From Cepaea nemoralis (taxonomy: Eukaryota > Mollusca > Gastropoda > Stylommatophora > Helicidae), in contig JACEFZ010017451.1 in assembly GCA_014155875.1 (NCBI GenBank), forward strand, positions 695,001 to 759,000: DNA of 64,000 nucleotides. The letters are read 5' to 3'. Of the stretch, positions 53,808-64,000 are shown piece by piece. How positions within the stretch are numbered: position 1 is the stretch's first letter; every line of letters begins with the position of its first letter. The position numbers were made by a program, and so were the translations under genes. A model generated the notes under the pieces. That model was not told where the DNA came from and searched no databases. It saw nothing but the letters and a program-made list of their open reading frames with translations.

Positions 53808-54050
53808 GGTACGCTGGTAGTCCAAGGTATTCGTAACATTCGTCTCAGAGGTCGGGGTCTGTGGATTCACAATCCCGACATCCCGGGTGTGAAGTCACTC
53901 GCGTGAAGCAGACTGCTTTACTTTGAATTTCACAATGGGTGAGCGTCGGCCGTTCAGAAAGCAGAGGCAAACTATTGAACGTACAATTGGTTAGAAAATC
54001 ACGAGCAGCCAATAAATGCTGGGGCAATTATGCTGTTGAAATCAGTTTTG
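53808..54050 (+). mobile_element. SINE-3, diverged copy
   Basis: cagaggtcggggtctgtgga, then gtcggccgttcagaaagcag, aggcaaactattgaacgtac and aaatgctggggcaatt. The head is damaged. Confidence 0.65.
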
Positions 54051-54189
54051 TGCAAGCAGAAAGATTTCCTTTTGAATTTGCGTTAACCTGGGGATAAATG
54101 ATGCTCCTCATTCGAACACTATCAATGACTATGTGTGGTAAGTATTTCAGCCACAGTATAATTCATTTATTCACTTCATATGATATATG

Positions 54190-54290
54190 ACCCTGCAGTA
54201 TGCACCTGCAGAGATGCAGCGAGATATGCCAGGCATTAATTAGTGCAGTATATTGTTTGTGACTTCTGTGTTTACAATAGCACTGAACCA
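54190..54290. repeat. Second copy of the small repeat found in LINE-1
   Basis: gcagtatgcacctgcagaga, tgcagcgagatatgccaggc: matches 2104-2190. It lies directly before a LINE piece here too. Confidence 0.55.
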
Positions 54291-54545
54291 AGAGGTGAAG
54301 AAAAGACACAGGCGCTGGTTGGGGCACACATAGAGAAATCCTGGGAATGTATAACTAGAAAGGCCTGTGTTTGGAATATACGGGGCACAAGAACCAGAGG
54401 AGGAACTAGAAATACAAATACAGGGAGGAGAGAAGTAGAAACAGAAAAGAACAATACGGGAGGACATGAACGGGGCTGCTGGAATAGCTGAGGGTAGAAG
54501 GGCTTGGGTGGGTTGCTTGCCAGTCGATGCCCCAATGGAAGATAA
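54290..54545 (+). pseudogene. LINE-G C-terminal fragment
   Basis: Traces KRHRRWLGHT, then WECITRKACVWNIRGTRTRG, then REVETE, ending near LLASRCPNG. It parallels the widespread LINE ending LGHTLRKP-NxITRxALxWNPxGKRxRG. Frame broken in several places. Confidence 0.65.
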
Positions 54546-54584
54546 GAGGAGAAAGAAGACAAGGAGTTGAGTCCAGAACGGACA

Positions 54585-54780
54585 TTCCCATGCGCGCGGG
54601 TCCTTATCTTCAACAACCAGCGAAGAGTCCCATTTTCTTACGTTACCATTTGCAATCAGATTATTAGTCCGTTTGGCCTTTCCTCTGAAAAGAACTACAC
54701 ACAAGACCTCGGTATGCGCTACTCCTAGCTCTCCTCATCTTTGCCCGGCTTGTGCACGGATGCAGTACTACCTGCCCACT
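54585..54780 (-). pseudogene. LINE-D 3' end
   Basis: The minus strand reads RGKAKRTNNLIANGNVRKWD, then SSLVVEDKDPRAWECPFW or, in the next frame, TLRWLLKIRTRAHGN, matching the LINE-D C-terminus GT-xxTLRWLLxxRTEH. Confidence 0.65.
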
Positions 54781-54957
54781 GAATCACGGATAACACATGC
54801 CTCGCAAGGTAGCCTCACTACAGGTTGTCTCTACCCGCCTCCACGTTAACTGTGTTACGGGATTATGGGGCGAGTGACCAGTTACATTGCAGACAAGTTT
54901 GCCTTTCTCTAACACTGTGAGGAAAGGAGTCACTTTGATGTAAAGTTTTTGGGCGTT

Positions 54958-55012
54958 TGCTAGCTTTGAACTCAGGCGTTGTCCATACATGTGGTACTAC
55001 CTCTATAGTCCA
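54958..55012 (-). mobile_element. SINE-1 tail fragment
   Basis: ctttgaactcaggcgttgtc then catacatgtggtactac: the inverse of the SINE-1 3' end. Confidence 0.6.
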
Positions 55013-55620
55013 TTCACATTTGGTTGCCCCAATATAAAACATCCATATCTCAGTAACCAACTGAGGGAAAATGATAATATTTATCATTATAACCTTATCA
55101 TTATGTTCATCCAACAAACACATTTTTGTTCTGGAGATTGTACAGTAGATGTCAATGTTTGTTTATATGCGGTATATAATTTACGGGTCAGAGATGAAGT
55201 GCATATTATTAAATGTATTACATCTTCACCCAGAAACATCAGCGCTCAATAGTTAATTTTCTCGTGGTGTGGTACACGAGAATGACCTTATGACAAACAC
55301 TTCGCTTAGGGGAACGGGGGGGGGGGGGGGGGGGGGGGGGGGGCGCGTTCAGAGGTGTCGTCAGTAATGTGGGTGCTTTCATAAAACGTGATTATTTTTT
55401 TAAAATACAAATCTTACCAGTTATCGCTAACATCTGAATGTGTGAATATTGTTGAATGGGATTGAATGTGAAATTGTATACACTTCAAAGCATCGCTATG
55501 AAGTTGTACACATATTTTTTTTTATCAAGAAGCTGACCGCAGGAAACTGTTTTATATACTATTACAAATTCCGAGAAAAGAACAGCGCATGCATCGGGTT
55601 TGAGTAAACGGTCATTTCGT
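55013..55620. other. No gene; G26 run at 55317
   Basis: Unique-looking sequence. 55317-55343 is an uninterrupted run of about 26 G after ggggaac, the longest homopolymer in the window. Confidence 0.5.
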
Positions 55621-55639
55621 CGATGGGTGCAGGAGTCTG

Positions 55640-56735
55640 GAATGTAACCACCACGCAATAAGCAAACGGTATTTAGAAAGGCAATTGTAGACAGCTTTGA
55701 CAAGGATGTCATAAGGCGAGCTATTATAAAAGTCCTGGATACCAAAGAAACAGTGACTGTGAGAAATCTTAGGTTGAGAAAAAACAATGACATATAGCTA
55801 TCCAAGACAACTTTGTGGAAAATTATAAGGACATTAGACTTCGCCTTTAGAAAGTACAAGGGAGGTAGAAATATCATTTGCGAACAGCTGCATTTAGGAG
55901 CCATCAGAAGCAAATACCTACGTGAAATAAGGGAAACGCGCAAAGAAAATTATGACCTAGAGTATTTGGATGAAACGTGTATCAATGCGCATCACGCAAA
56001 TGAAAAGGAATGGCAATCAGTGGATGGAAAGATAAAGCGATGTATGCCCAGTAGTAAAGGACAGCGTTTGGTCATAGCCATTGCTGGTAGTACGCATAAT
56101 GTCTTACTACAGAATGCTGGACTCGTGTTCGTATCAAAACATACAGACAATAGGGATTATCATAATGAGATGAATGGTAATGTATTTAGAGATTGGCTCG
56201 AGTGTAAAGTGCTTCCATCTCTAGGTAGACTGTCTTGTCTAATTAGGGATAATGTATCATATCACAATGTTGTTGCCCAAGAAGACAAAATACCTACGGC
56301 ATCGAGCACAACGGAAGCAATAAAGAAATGGCTCCGAATGGAAAACATACCATTTCCAGAAACGTATTTCTAGCTAGAATTGTTGTCCCTTGTAAAACAG
56401 ACGCCAAAAAGCAAGAAATGTCAAATTGACAAGTTAATAGAAGAACATGGCCGTGGGTGATTGAGACATCCACTGTACCATTCTCAGTTTAACCCTGTAG
56501 AACTTGTGTGGGCTAAAATTAAAGGACAGGTGGCAGTTGACAATACTATATTCAAATTGTCTAATGTCAAGATACTAACCCAGTCTGTGCTGTTAAATAT
56601 TGATAAAAGTTAGTGGAACAAAATGTGAGGACCAATGTGTTGAAAGAGGAAGATAACTATTGGAGAGAGGATGGATTGAATTTTATGCAACCGAGAGCAG
56701 TCATCAACCTACTGGAATCGTCCGACACAGATTAA
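55640..56735 (+). pseudogene. IS630/Tc1-type DDE transposase, dead
   Basis: HTH region DSFDKDVIRRAIIKVLDTKE (by bases 55692-55755), a TAG at 55795-55797, then TTLWKIIRTLDFAFRKYKGG. Catalytic blocks follow: EYLDETCINAHH (first Asp), SKGQRLVIAIAGS, DYHNEMNGNVFRDWLE, CLIRDNVSYHN (second Asp), PTASSTTEAIKKWL. After stops at 56371 and about 56457 comes HSQFNPVELVWAKIKGQVAV (the third acidic residue, Glu). A frameshift near 56605 leads to a tail ending LLESSDTD. No terminal repeats were found. Confidence 0.85.
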
Positions 56736-57470
56736 GGTCTGGGCAGATGCAGACGTGAATCCACACGCATATCTACTGGGATATTTTTGCTCCAACTGTT
56801 CAGAATAACTGCAGGCCCTTAACATGACAGCATCGGCACAAACAATACAACTTGTCAATGGCAATATTTGTATTTCACAGTGATGAATTTTCAGTTCCGC
56901 AAGCCCTCAACGGTGACAAGCAACTGGCATTGAAAAAAAAAAAAAACTATCTCGCATTGAATACCATCAGAAGAGTAATATTGCGGTGGAAACTGACATA
57001 TTGTGGTATAGCAAGAAACGTGAGAAGAAACACGTTATCAAATGAGGGGACAACACACGAACATACGAATAATTCTATAAACGTCAATGAAAAGAGGACC
57101 AACGTCTTGGCCGTTACGAAGGAAGCTCACTACAGAGACATTCATAGTTATATTCGTCGTGCAAAACAGGTAATCATGTTCCTATCAGCAGAGTAGTCAT
57201 TGCACCCACTCCCATACGAATCTGGATACGCCTTGTGTCGCCACGCGTAACTGTAAAACAAGTTTGTTAGCGTGAATTCACTAGTTTTTCGCCAAAACAT
57301 CAAAGAAATGTCGCTGCTTTCCATGATTTAAGGTGCCTTTGGACCTATCAAAGACATATTCCTTGGGTGGGGGTAAATATAAGACGGCAGGAAACATTTC
57401 ATAACCATACAACAGACAGTTTTCGCAAAAGTTGATCGTGAATGCGGGAAATAATTTCTGAATGGACTAT
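56736..57470. other. Unassigned; 114-codon plus frame
   Basis: The frame at 56852-57196 (basic C-terminal half) has no family I recognise. It contains an A-run (56936-56946) and may be more of the adjacent dead transposon. Confidence 0.3.
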
Positions 57471-57558
57471 AGTGATTGTTGCGTGCGGATTGGCTTTCCC
57501 TATTACCAGTGTTCCTCGCCATCAGGCAAACCTACTCCGACTTCTGAATTACTTGCTA

Positions 57559-58891
57559 CGAGGGGAAGTCAATAAGTAAGTCACAAATGGCTGTAGAAAA
57601 ATAACTAAATACGATAACAACTTGAAACCAGTTTATTTGTATACATACATTGTACCTTGTTTTCTCAACATAATTTCCACCAACATTGATGCAGTTATCC
57701 CATCGGTTTATCAGTCCCCCCAAACCAGCTGCATAGAACTGCATGCTCTGTTTTCTAAACCACGTTTTCACTTCACATTCATCTTCGGTGTCATTCGCAA
57801 AATGTCTCCCGCTGAGGTGGGTTTTCAGTGGACCAAAAAGGTGGAAATCGCTAGGGGCTAAGTCGGGGCTCTAAGGTGGATGTTCCAGAACTTCCCACAT
57901 TAGTTGGTTAATTTTATCCTGAGTTAATCGAGCCGTATGTGGTCTGGCATTGTCATGAAGAAGCAACACTCCTCTAGTCAGCAGTCCTGGACGTTTCCTT
58001 CGAATTGCATCATGAAGCATCGATAGAACTTCACAGTGCGATTCAGAATCCGCATTGTCACCTTTCTTCTTAAAATTGGTTAAAAGCACTAATTGAGAAG
58101 CCCAGAACACTGTCAGCATAACCTTCCCTGCTGATGGCATAACCTTGAATTTTTGGACACAAGGCGAAGAAGTATGCTTCCATTGCATTGAAGCACGCAT
58201 CGATTCGGGCTGGTAGTGATGCACCCATGATTCGTCCCCGGTAACAGTCCTGTTCAGCATGTCTTCTCCTTCATCTTCGTATCGACAGAGATGATGCAAG
58301 GACAGGCCACATCGGTTCATTATGTATTCCTCCTTCAATTGTATTTCTTAAATTTCAATCGATCATGCATTATGCTGTATGTTGAACCATGTGAGCACCC
58401 TATTGCAGATGCTACAGAGTCTATCGTTACTCACCTGTCACCTCTAATCATCTCCTCCACCGGCTGCACGGATGCCTCTGTTGAAATCTCAACAGAACGA
58501 CCAGATCGGGTTTCATCAACAATTTTAGAGTGTCCTTGAGAACATTTTTCTACCCAGCTATGCACAGCTTTACCGGACAAACATTTGTCAGCATAAACAA
58601 GAAGCATTTCCTTATGAATGTCTTTTGCAGGCAGCGCCCCCCCCCCCCCCCCCCCCCCCCCCAAATAAAAAAAAAAAAAACCACAACAGCATGTTGCTCT
58701 TTTGTTGTACACTCCGAAAGTACAGTCGCCATTTCTTTTATGCGCTGCGCATGCGCATGAGACACCTAGCGCCACCAGACGAACGGAAATATAAAGTTCG
58801 ATGTTGCTGTCACCTAATGACACCTGCAGAAAACACCAACTACATTTACCTGCCACCCCACAGAACTGTGTGACTTATTGATTCGCCCTCG
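57559..58891 (-). mobile_element. mar-1 mariner, copy 2
   Basis: 1333 bases. Ends cgaggggaagtcaataagta and, inverted, cgagggcgaatcaataagtc. TA at 57557-57558 and 58892-58893. It has the same organisation as the copy at 18563. Confidence 0.92.
57630..58765 (-). pseudogene. mar-1 transposase, copy 2
   Basis: Minus strand: MATVLSECTTKEQHAVV, then a C28/A14 block (58636-58680) that disrupts the first HTH where copy 1 has FLWVKGL. Next come KAVHSWVEKCSQGHSKIVDE, a short gap near 58340-58350, and 57871-58338 with VTGDESWVHHYQPES, GVLLLHDNARPHTARL (second Asp) and a TAG in place of the Tyr before SPDLAPSDFHLFGPL (third Asp). It ends WDNCINVGGNYVEK. Fewer lesions than copy 1 in the catalytic half. 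Confidence 0.87.
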
Positions 58892-59259
58892 TATTTACGT
58901 CTCCAAGTCAAGGGCGAGAGATATTCACACGTGTTGGTTAGCGCCCTTAGAAGTAGACGGAGGAAGTGGGCATTAGAGTACAGAATAGACAACATAAGAA
59001 TCCGAAGCTATGGTTACCACACCGAGATTAAAACGTGTCGCCTCCAAATGACGACAGCGCAAATACAAGTGTATTTCGACGCATGACCAACTAGACAGTG
59101 CCCTGTCACCGGGCATCGGTGTTTATTAATTTCCACAGGTCTTGGTGGCCATTTGGTATGCTGGAGCCACTACACTCCCGCTTCTCCCAATCCAGACACA
59201 GTGGGCTCGAAGTCAGTCGAGAACGATTTGGAACCAGACCGTTTTGATTGGATTTTTTC

Positions 59260-59370
59260 TCAGTGATTTGAGAGTCGGCCGTTGAGACAGCAATGGGGAA
59301 GTCCTGAAAGTTAAATTAGCTAGAAAATCACAAACAGTGCCTAGATGCTGGGTGTTGAACCAATCAGTCA
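59260..59370 (+). mobile_element. SINE-3 3' fragment, diverged
   Basis: gtcggccgttgagacagcaa, tggggaagtcctgaaagtta, aatcacaaacagtgcc, gatgctgggtgttgaacc match the SINE-3 3' domain. A worn head may extend to about 59141. Confidence 0.6.
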
Positions 59371-59600
59371 ATCAAGTGCCGTCTCCACAATGACGGTTTG
59401 CTGCAATGGATCTTCAGCACTGTCTGTCTCTCACCTTGATTGTAGATTCTGTTAGGTTGATATCTCTTGATGTTGTCTTCCCACTTGTATCGTTATCAGC
59501 CTCTTGCTCGCTTGCCCTCAGCCTTGCCCGCCTGTCCTCAACGTTATAAAATGACACAAAGTAGTGCAGCTTTACATAACAGAGTTAAGACACATACAGA

Positions 59601-59627
59601 ACGTTGCGGCGATTAGCCTTCATCAGC
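59601..59627 (-). ncRNA. Hammerhead-like core motif, left arm
   Basis: The minus strand reads ctgatga, a (gg)c stem with loop taatc, gcc, then gcaacgtt. Hammerhead ribozymes need CUGAUGA, stem II and GAAA. Here the last box is GCAA, so a functional ribozyme is doubtful. Confidence 0.35.
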
Positions 59628-60614
59628 AAACAAACACATTCACAAACACAACATACAGTCAAGGAGAACTCCTGTGACTACATTAGAAGGTGATGACAGG
59701 ACGAGAGGAACAAATGCATGGAAAAAATAGAAGCAATGAAGAGAAAATGAGAATTGAAAAAAATGTTAATTGAAAAGAATGTTAGTTGAAGAAAATGTTT
59801 AATAGAAAAAATGTTAATAGAGAAAAAAACCTGCATACTCACCTCACGTACTGATCTGTAAGTAACTAAGAAAATCTCGGGTGTAGTTATATCCGGTGCT
59901 GGGTGTTAAGGTTCAGTGAGCACATAGAAAGAAGGGGGCGGGGTAGGAGGCGTGCAAAATTGAAGGTGGTATTAACCAAGACCCCATAGTGTTATTATAG
60001 GGACGAGTCTTAAGGTCTGGGTGGACTGATGTGCGTGAACACGTGTACATACATAGACACACTTCAACAGACAAAATGCTAGTGTATGTGGACATATGCA
60101 AAGTATATGCAAGAAGAGACAGACAGAGAGAGAGACCGAGAGAGAGACAGAGAGAGAAAAAGTGCCTGCGACATACCACATGGGGCCTACTGTACCCTAC
60201 GAAATAGTCAGTATGGTTGATTGTCACACAACCCACTTCAGGAGCCACTCGCCCAGTGCTCGAGTTGTTGGGGCTGTGTAAGATCCAACCACTGGCAGTA
60301 CACGTGAAGAAGGTATGCACAGAGAAGCCAGATGTAAGGGGAGAGAGAGAGGAGAGAGTGAGAGGAGAGAGCGAAAGGGAGGGGGAGAGAGAGAGAGGGA
60401 GAGACAGAGAGACAGAGGGAGCCTCTCTCTCTCCCCTTACATCTGGCTTCTCTGTGCATACCTTCTTCACGTGTATTGCCAGTGGTTGGATCTTACACAG
60501 CCCCAACAACTCGAGCACTGGGCGAGTGGCTCCTGAAGTGGGTTGTGTGACAATCAACCATACTGACTATTTCGTAGGGTACAGTAGGCCCCATGTGGTA
60601 TGTCGCAGGCACTT

Positions 60615-60744
<130 letters not shown>

Positions 60745-61227
60745 TGCATATACTTTGCATATGTCCACATACACTAGCATTTTGTCTGTTGAAGTGTCTA
60801 TGTATGTACACGTGTTCACGCACATCAGTCCACCCAGACCTTAAGACTCGTCCCTATAATAACACTATGGGGTCTTGGTTAATACCACCTTCAATTTTAC
60901 ACGCCTCCTACCCCGCCCTCTTCTTTCTATGTGCTCACTGAACCTTAACACCCAGCACCGGATATAACTACACCCTTGATTTTTTTAGTTACTTACAGAT
61001 CAGTACGTGAGGTGAGTATGCAGGTTTTTTTCTCTATTAAAATTTTTTCTATTAAACATTTTCTTCAACTAACATTCTTTTCAATGAAAATTTTTTTTCA
61101 ATTCTCATTTTCTCTTCATTGCTTCTATTTTTCCATGCATTTGTTCCTCTCGTCCTGTCATCACCTTCTAATGTAGTCACAGGAGTTCTCCTTGACTGTA
61201 TGTTGTGTTTGTGAATGTGTTTGTTTG

Positions 61228-61254
61228 CTGATGAAGGCTAATTGCCGCAACGTT
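61228..61254 (+). ncRNA. Hammerhead-like core motif, right arm
   Basis: ctgatga, ggc-taatt-gcc stem, then gcaacgtt. Same architecture as the left-arm copy, with one loop difference (T for C). Palindromic aacgtt follows, as in minimal stem-III hammerheads. Confidence 0.35.
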
Positions 61255-61726
61255 CTGTATGTGTCTTAACTCTGTTATGTAAAGCTGCACTACTTTGTGT
61301 CATTTTATATTGTTTACACTTTCACAGCTTTACCGCAGTTCCACCTAATTTTCTTCACATTGTCCTCAACGTTGCCCATCAGTACGGATTTTATAAGTGT
61401 TATGTCGTGGCCGAAATATTTCACTTGCCTCTTTTTTATTTCTTTCATCAACTCTTCTAATTCCCAAGTTTTTCTAGAACCTCTGAATCTGATTGTTTTT
61501 GTTTCCATGAAATACTTCATATTCTTCTGTATATCCACATCTCCTAGGCCTCTATTCGACTTTCTAGTTGCGTGTTCAGTGTCCAGACTTCCGCGCCATA
61601 CAACCGTGTTAAATATACGTAACATTTGACAATTCTCACTTTTAATACGCTGTTAATCTCTCTAGATGTTAATACTGATTTCATGATGTTGAAAGCAATT
61701 TTTGCCATTACTATTCTCTTTTTGAT

Positions 61727-61775
61727 AGGGGTTGAATACGATGCCTTGTAAAAGACATGCAGCTAACTTAATGTA
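61727..61775 (+). mobile_element. SINE-3 tail scrap
   Basis: ggggttgaatacgatgcctt then gtaaaagacatgcagctaac resembles the end of SINE-3. Confidence 0.5.
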
Positions 61776-61981
61776 CAGGCAGCCAAAACAAAGGTATGTC
61801 GGGTCATATGGCCACGGTCATAATGGAGACACTAGGCCTGTTTTCTCTCCCAGGCCTGCTTATTTTGTAAACAGACTTAATCTAGGTCTGAAACCGGGCG
61901 GAGGATGCAGGCATAGACCGTTGCCAGGCTGGGTAATGTCTTTCTGTCCAGGTTGTTTTCCTTTCCTACATCGAGCAGGAT

Positions 61982-61983
<2 letters not shown>

Positions 61984-62044
<61 letters not shown>
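61984..62044. repeat. (AG)n microsatellite
   Basis: About 30 ag units. Confidence 0.97.
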
Positions 62045-62045
<1 letters not shown>

Positions 62046-62252
62046 ACTATACAGCCAGGTAACCGGAAATGACAGTAAGTTAATTGTAGATCAGGGCGCG
62101 GCCGTGTTTAGTAACACAGGCCTATGCGATGTTTTATTAGCCTGTGTGTTTGACGTCATGTTACACCCGAAGTAGCCAGTTTTTCGGTGGGTTCTCTTCT
62201 TCTTCATGCTGTTTAACAAAACGTTGACTGCGCTGTGTTTGTACAACAATAT

Positions 62253-62757
62253 ACGGGGCTTCAACGGAAAACCTTAAAGTTTGTATGTGTGAATATATTC
62301 TGAAAAGGTAAAGAACAAATGTATTATTTTTCAATGTAATCACCACTGCGGTCAATGCAAGTCCTCCAGCGCCGATAAAACGTTTGGATTCCTGTAGAAA
62401 AATTGACTCTGGAGTCACTACTCGGTGTTCCTGACCCGGTCGTGAAGTTTGTTACTGAAGTCATGCCGTTTTGAAACTTCCTACACCACTCATACACTTG
62501 CTGGACTGACAGGCATGCATCACCATACTGGACCTTCATTCGCCGATGAATTTCTGTAAGTTTAACCCCGTCACTGATCAAGAGTGAAGTGGCCATCTTT
62601 AAACTGTCCCTATGACGTCGCTGTGTTCGTCTTCACCGTGATGCCACACACTGAACGCTCTTGACATCCTAGACAACAATATTGACAGTTTACAAGACAA
62701 TGGCTTGGTTATTGACATTTCTGTCACACTTTTCATGTTTTTATGTGAAACCCCATC
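62253..62757 (-). mobile_element. mar-2: internally deleted mariner, second copy
   Basis: Ends cggggcttcaacggaaaacc and, inverted, gatggggtttcacataaaaa. The minus frame 62324-62596 joins the transposase N-terminus (MATSLLISDGVKLTEIHRRM, VQYGDACLSVQQVYEWCRKF) to its C-terminus (GIQTFYRRWRTCIDRSGDYI). The catalytic centre has been deleted. About 505 bases. Confidence 0.82.
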
Positions 62758-63044
62758 GTAGATACATTGCCGCGATCACAATGGCCGTAGGTAGTCTTCA
62801 GCTGCAAACAAAAACAAACATCACAGAACCAAGCAGTCATTACGATGAAGAAGTAGACATCACTCCACTCGGAACACTGGGTGCACCCAACATAATGTGG
62901 GCATCACGACATTTCTGGGAAGTAAATTGCGTCCTGGCATGACATTCATATCCTTACCCATCGAGTTGCCATTGGTGTATACAATATGGGGGTCAGCACC
63001 ATATACCCATGGGTTTTCTTCAGTTTAAACTGTCAAAAACTGTC
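62758..63044. other. No feature recognised
   Basis: One 86-codon plus frame without motif. Confidence 0.35.
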
Positions 63045-63545
63045 ACTGCCATTTGAAAACATCATGAAATCGTAAAACTCATGGAATCATAAAACATCGT
63101 GAAATCATAAACATCACGGAATCATAAACCACCATGAAATCATAAAACATCACAAAATCATAAAACATCACGCAATCATAAAACATCAGAAAATCATAAA
63201 ACATCATGAAATCATAAACATTTCGAAATCATAAACATCATGAAATAATAAAACATCATGCAATCATAAAACATTAGAAAATCATAAAACATTATGAAAT
63301 CATAAAACATCATGAAATCATAAACATCATGAAATCATAAAACATCATGAAATCATAAAACACCATGAAATCATAAACTATAATGAAATCTAGAGATATT
63401 AACATGATATAAAAATGAGAATTGTCAAATGTTATGTATTTTCAACACTACTATCTGAGTATTTTCCTCAGAGTTTAAAACATCATGAGATCATAAAACA
63501 TGAAATAATAAAACATCATGTAATCTAGTGGTATCAACATTGTAT
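63045..63545. repeat. 17-18-base A/T-rich minisatellite
   Basis: Units aaaacatcatgaaatcat, dense to 63400, then patchy. Confidence 0.92.
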
Positions 63546-63985
63546 TAAAATGAGAATTCTTAAATGTTATGTATATTCAACACTTCTGTATAGCGCGGAA
63601 GCCAGGGCAATTAACACCCAGTCAGGTCTAACAGGGACCCTGGAGATGTGGATATTCAGAAGAATATGTTGTATTTCATGGAAACAGAACCAATCAAATA
63701 CAGAGGTTATAGAAAAAAACTGGGGAGTTAATGAAAGAAATAAAAACGAGGCAAGTGAAATATTTCGGCCACATTAAAAGACATATCACTCTTATAAAAA
63801 AAAAAAAAAACATACTGGAGGATAAGGTTGAAGGCAAGCGACCAAGTGATAGACAAGAATACATGTGGGAAGATAGCATTAAGAGACAGGGTAACAAAGT
63901 CTGACAGAATATTACAATCAAGACGAGAGACAGACAATGTAGGAGATCCATTGCAAACAACCTTCATTGTGGAGACGGCACCTTA
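63545..63985 (+). pseudogene. LINE-C 3' end
   Basis: Reads MRILKCYVYSTLLYSAEARA, then LEMWIFRRICCISWKQNQSN, then EVIEKNWGVNERNKNEASEI. It continues out of frame through an A15 run (63799-63813) to gaggataaggttgaaggcaa and ggagacggcacctt. It is a guide to the interrupted copy at 59385-61628. Confidence 0.82.
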
Positions 63986-64000
63986 TTAATTGACCTCCTG

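Larger units (their letters stand above)
57471..58920 (-). mobile_element. SINE-1 split by mariner copy 2
   Basis: Left piece 57471-57556 (ttggctttccctattaccag, cctactccgacttctgaatt) and right piece 58892-58919 (tatttacgtctccaagtcaa). Joined at the TA, they restore the SINE-1 order seen unbroken at 44720-44830. Confidence 0.85.

Noticed and set aside
55485..55943. 152-codon minus frame
   Set aside because: Antisense shadow of the IS630/Tc1-type transposase remnant on the plus strand.

Overview
Kind of sequence. This is animal nuclear DNA, not a bacterial or viral window. No host exon could be recognised with confidence. The window is dominated by non-LTR retrotransposon (LINE) fragments, tRNA-derived SINEs, Tc1/mariner, hAT and Helitron DNA elements, and an unusually large load of tandem repeats with units from 2 to 94 bases. 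The LINE proteins (endonuclease, reverse transcriptase, RNase H, C-terminal C2H2 finger) and the mariner types look like those of invertebrate, probably lophotrochozoan or molluscan, genomes. That placement is an impression and was not tested by any search. Family names used here (LINE-1, LINE-A to LINE-G, SINE-1 to SINE-4, mar-1, mar-2) are local labels.

Layout. 1-2.8 kb: a decayed endonuclease/RT LINE. 2.8-5.6 kb: a trinucleotide array, a LINE-A 3' piece, and SINEs inserted in a 94-base array. 5.6-10.6 kb: arrays of 2, 25, 66 and 67/51 bases. 10.8-12.05 kb: a LINE-D remnant split by a hAT MITE with a perfect 8-base target duplication. 13.45-18.47 kb: one minus-strand LINE-A copy split by a 2.9-kb Helitron-like element (which holds a 2.2-kb pyrimidine tract and four tandem copies of its own 3' end) and by a 1.15-kb hAT-like element that carries a further MITE. 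18.56-19.90 kb: a mariner. 20-24 kb: a possible solo LTR, a 41-base array, a 600-base trinucleotide tract and LINE debris. 24.05-24.23 kb: the best candidate for a host promoter and first exon. 27.7-32.3 kb: a nearly intact 3.76-kb LINE (one 1091-codon frame plus a frameshifted RNase H end) inserted in a 66-base satellite. 32.3-48.4 kb: arrays and many LINE/SINE pieces. 48.4-53 kb: a large 34-base array and nested SINEs. 55.6-56.7 kb: a dead IS630/Tc1-type transposase. 57.47-58.92 kb: a second mariner nested in a SINE. 59.55-61.36 kb: a near-perfect palindrome of about 1.8 kb with a 13-base target duplication, interrupting a LINE. 62-64 kb: a deleted mariner, an 18-base array and a LINE tail.

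How the parts relate. Nearly every coding trace is a mobile-element protein, and almost all are dead. The window is best read as a stratified insertion record, in which several events can be ordered by nesting. The items most worth following up are the palindromic insertion with hammerhead-like motifs in its arms, the Helitron with repeated 3' ends, the almost intact RNase H-bearing LINE, and a LINE tail enclosed by transposon terminal repeats.
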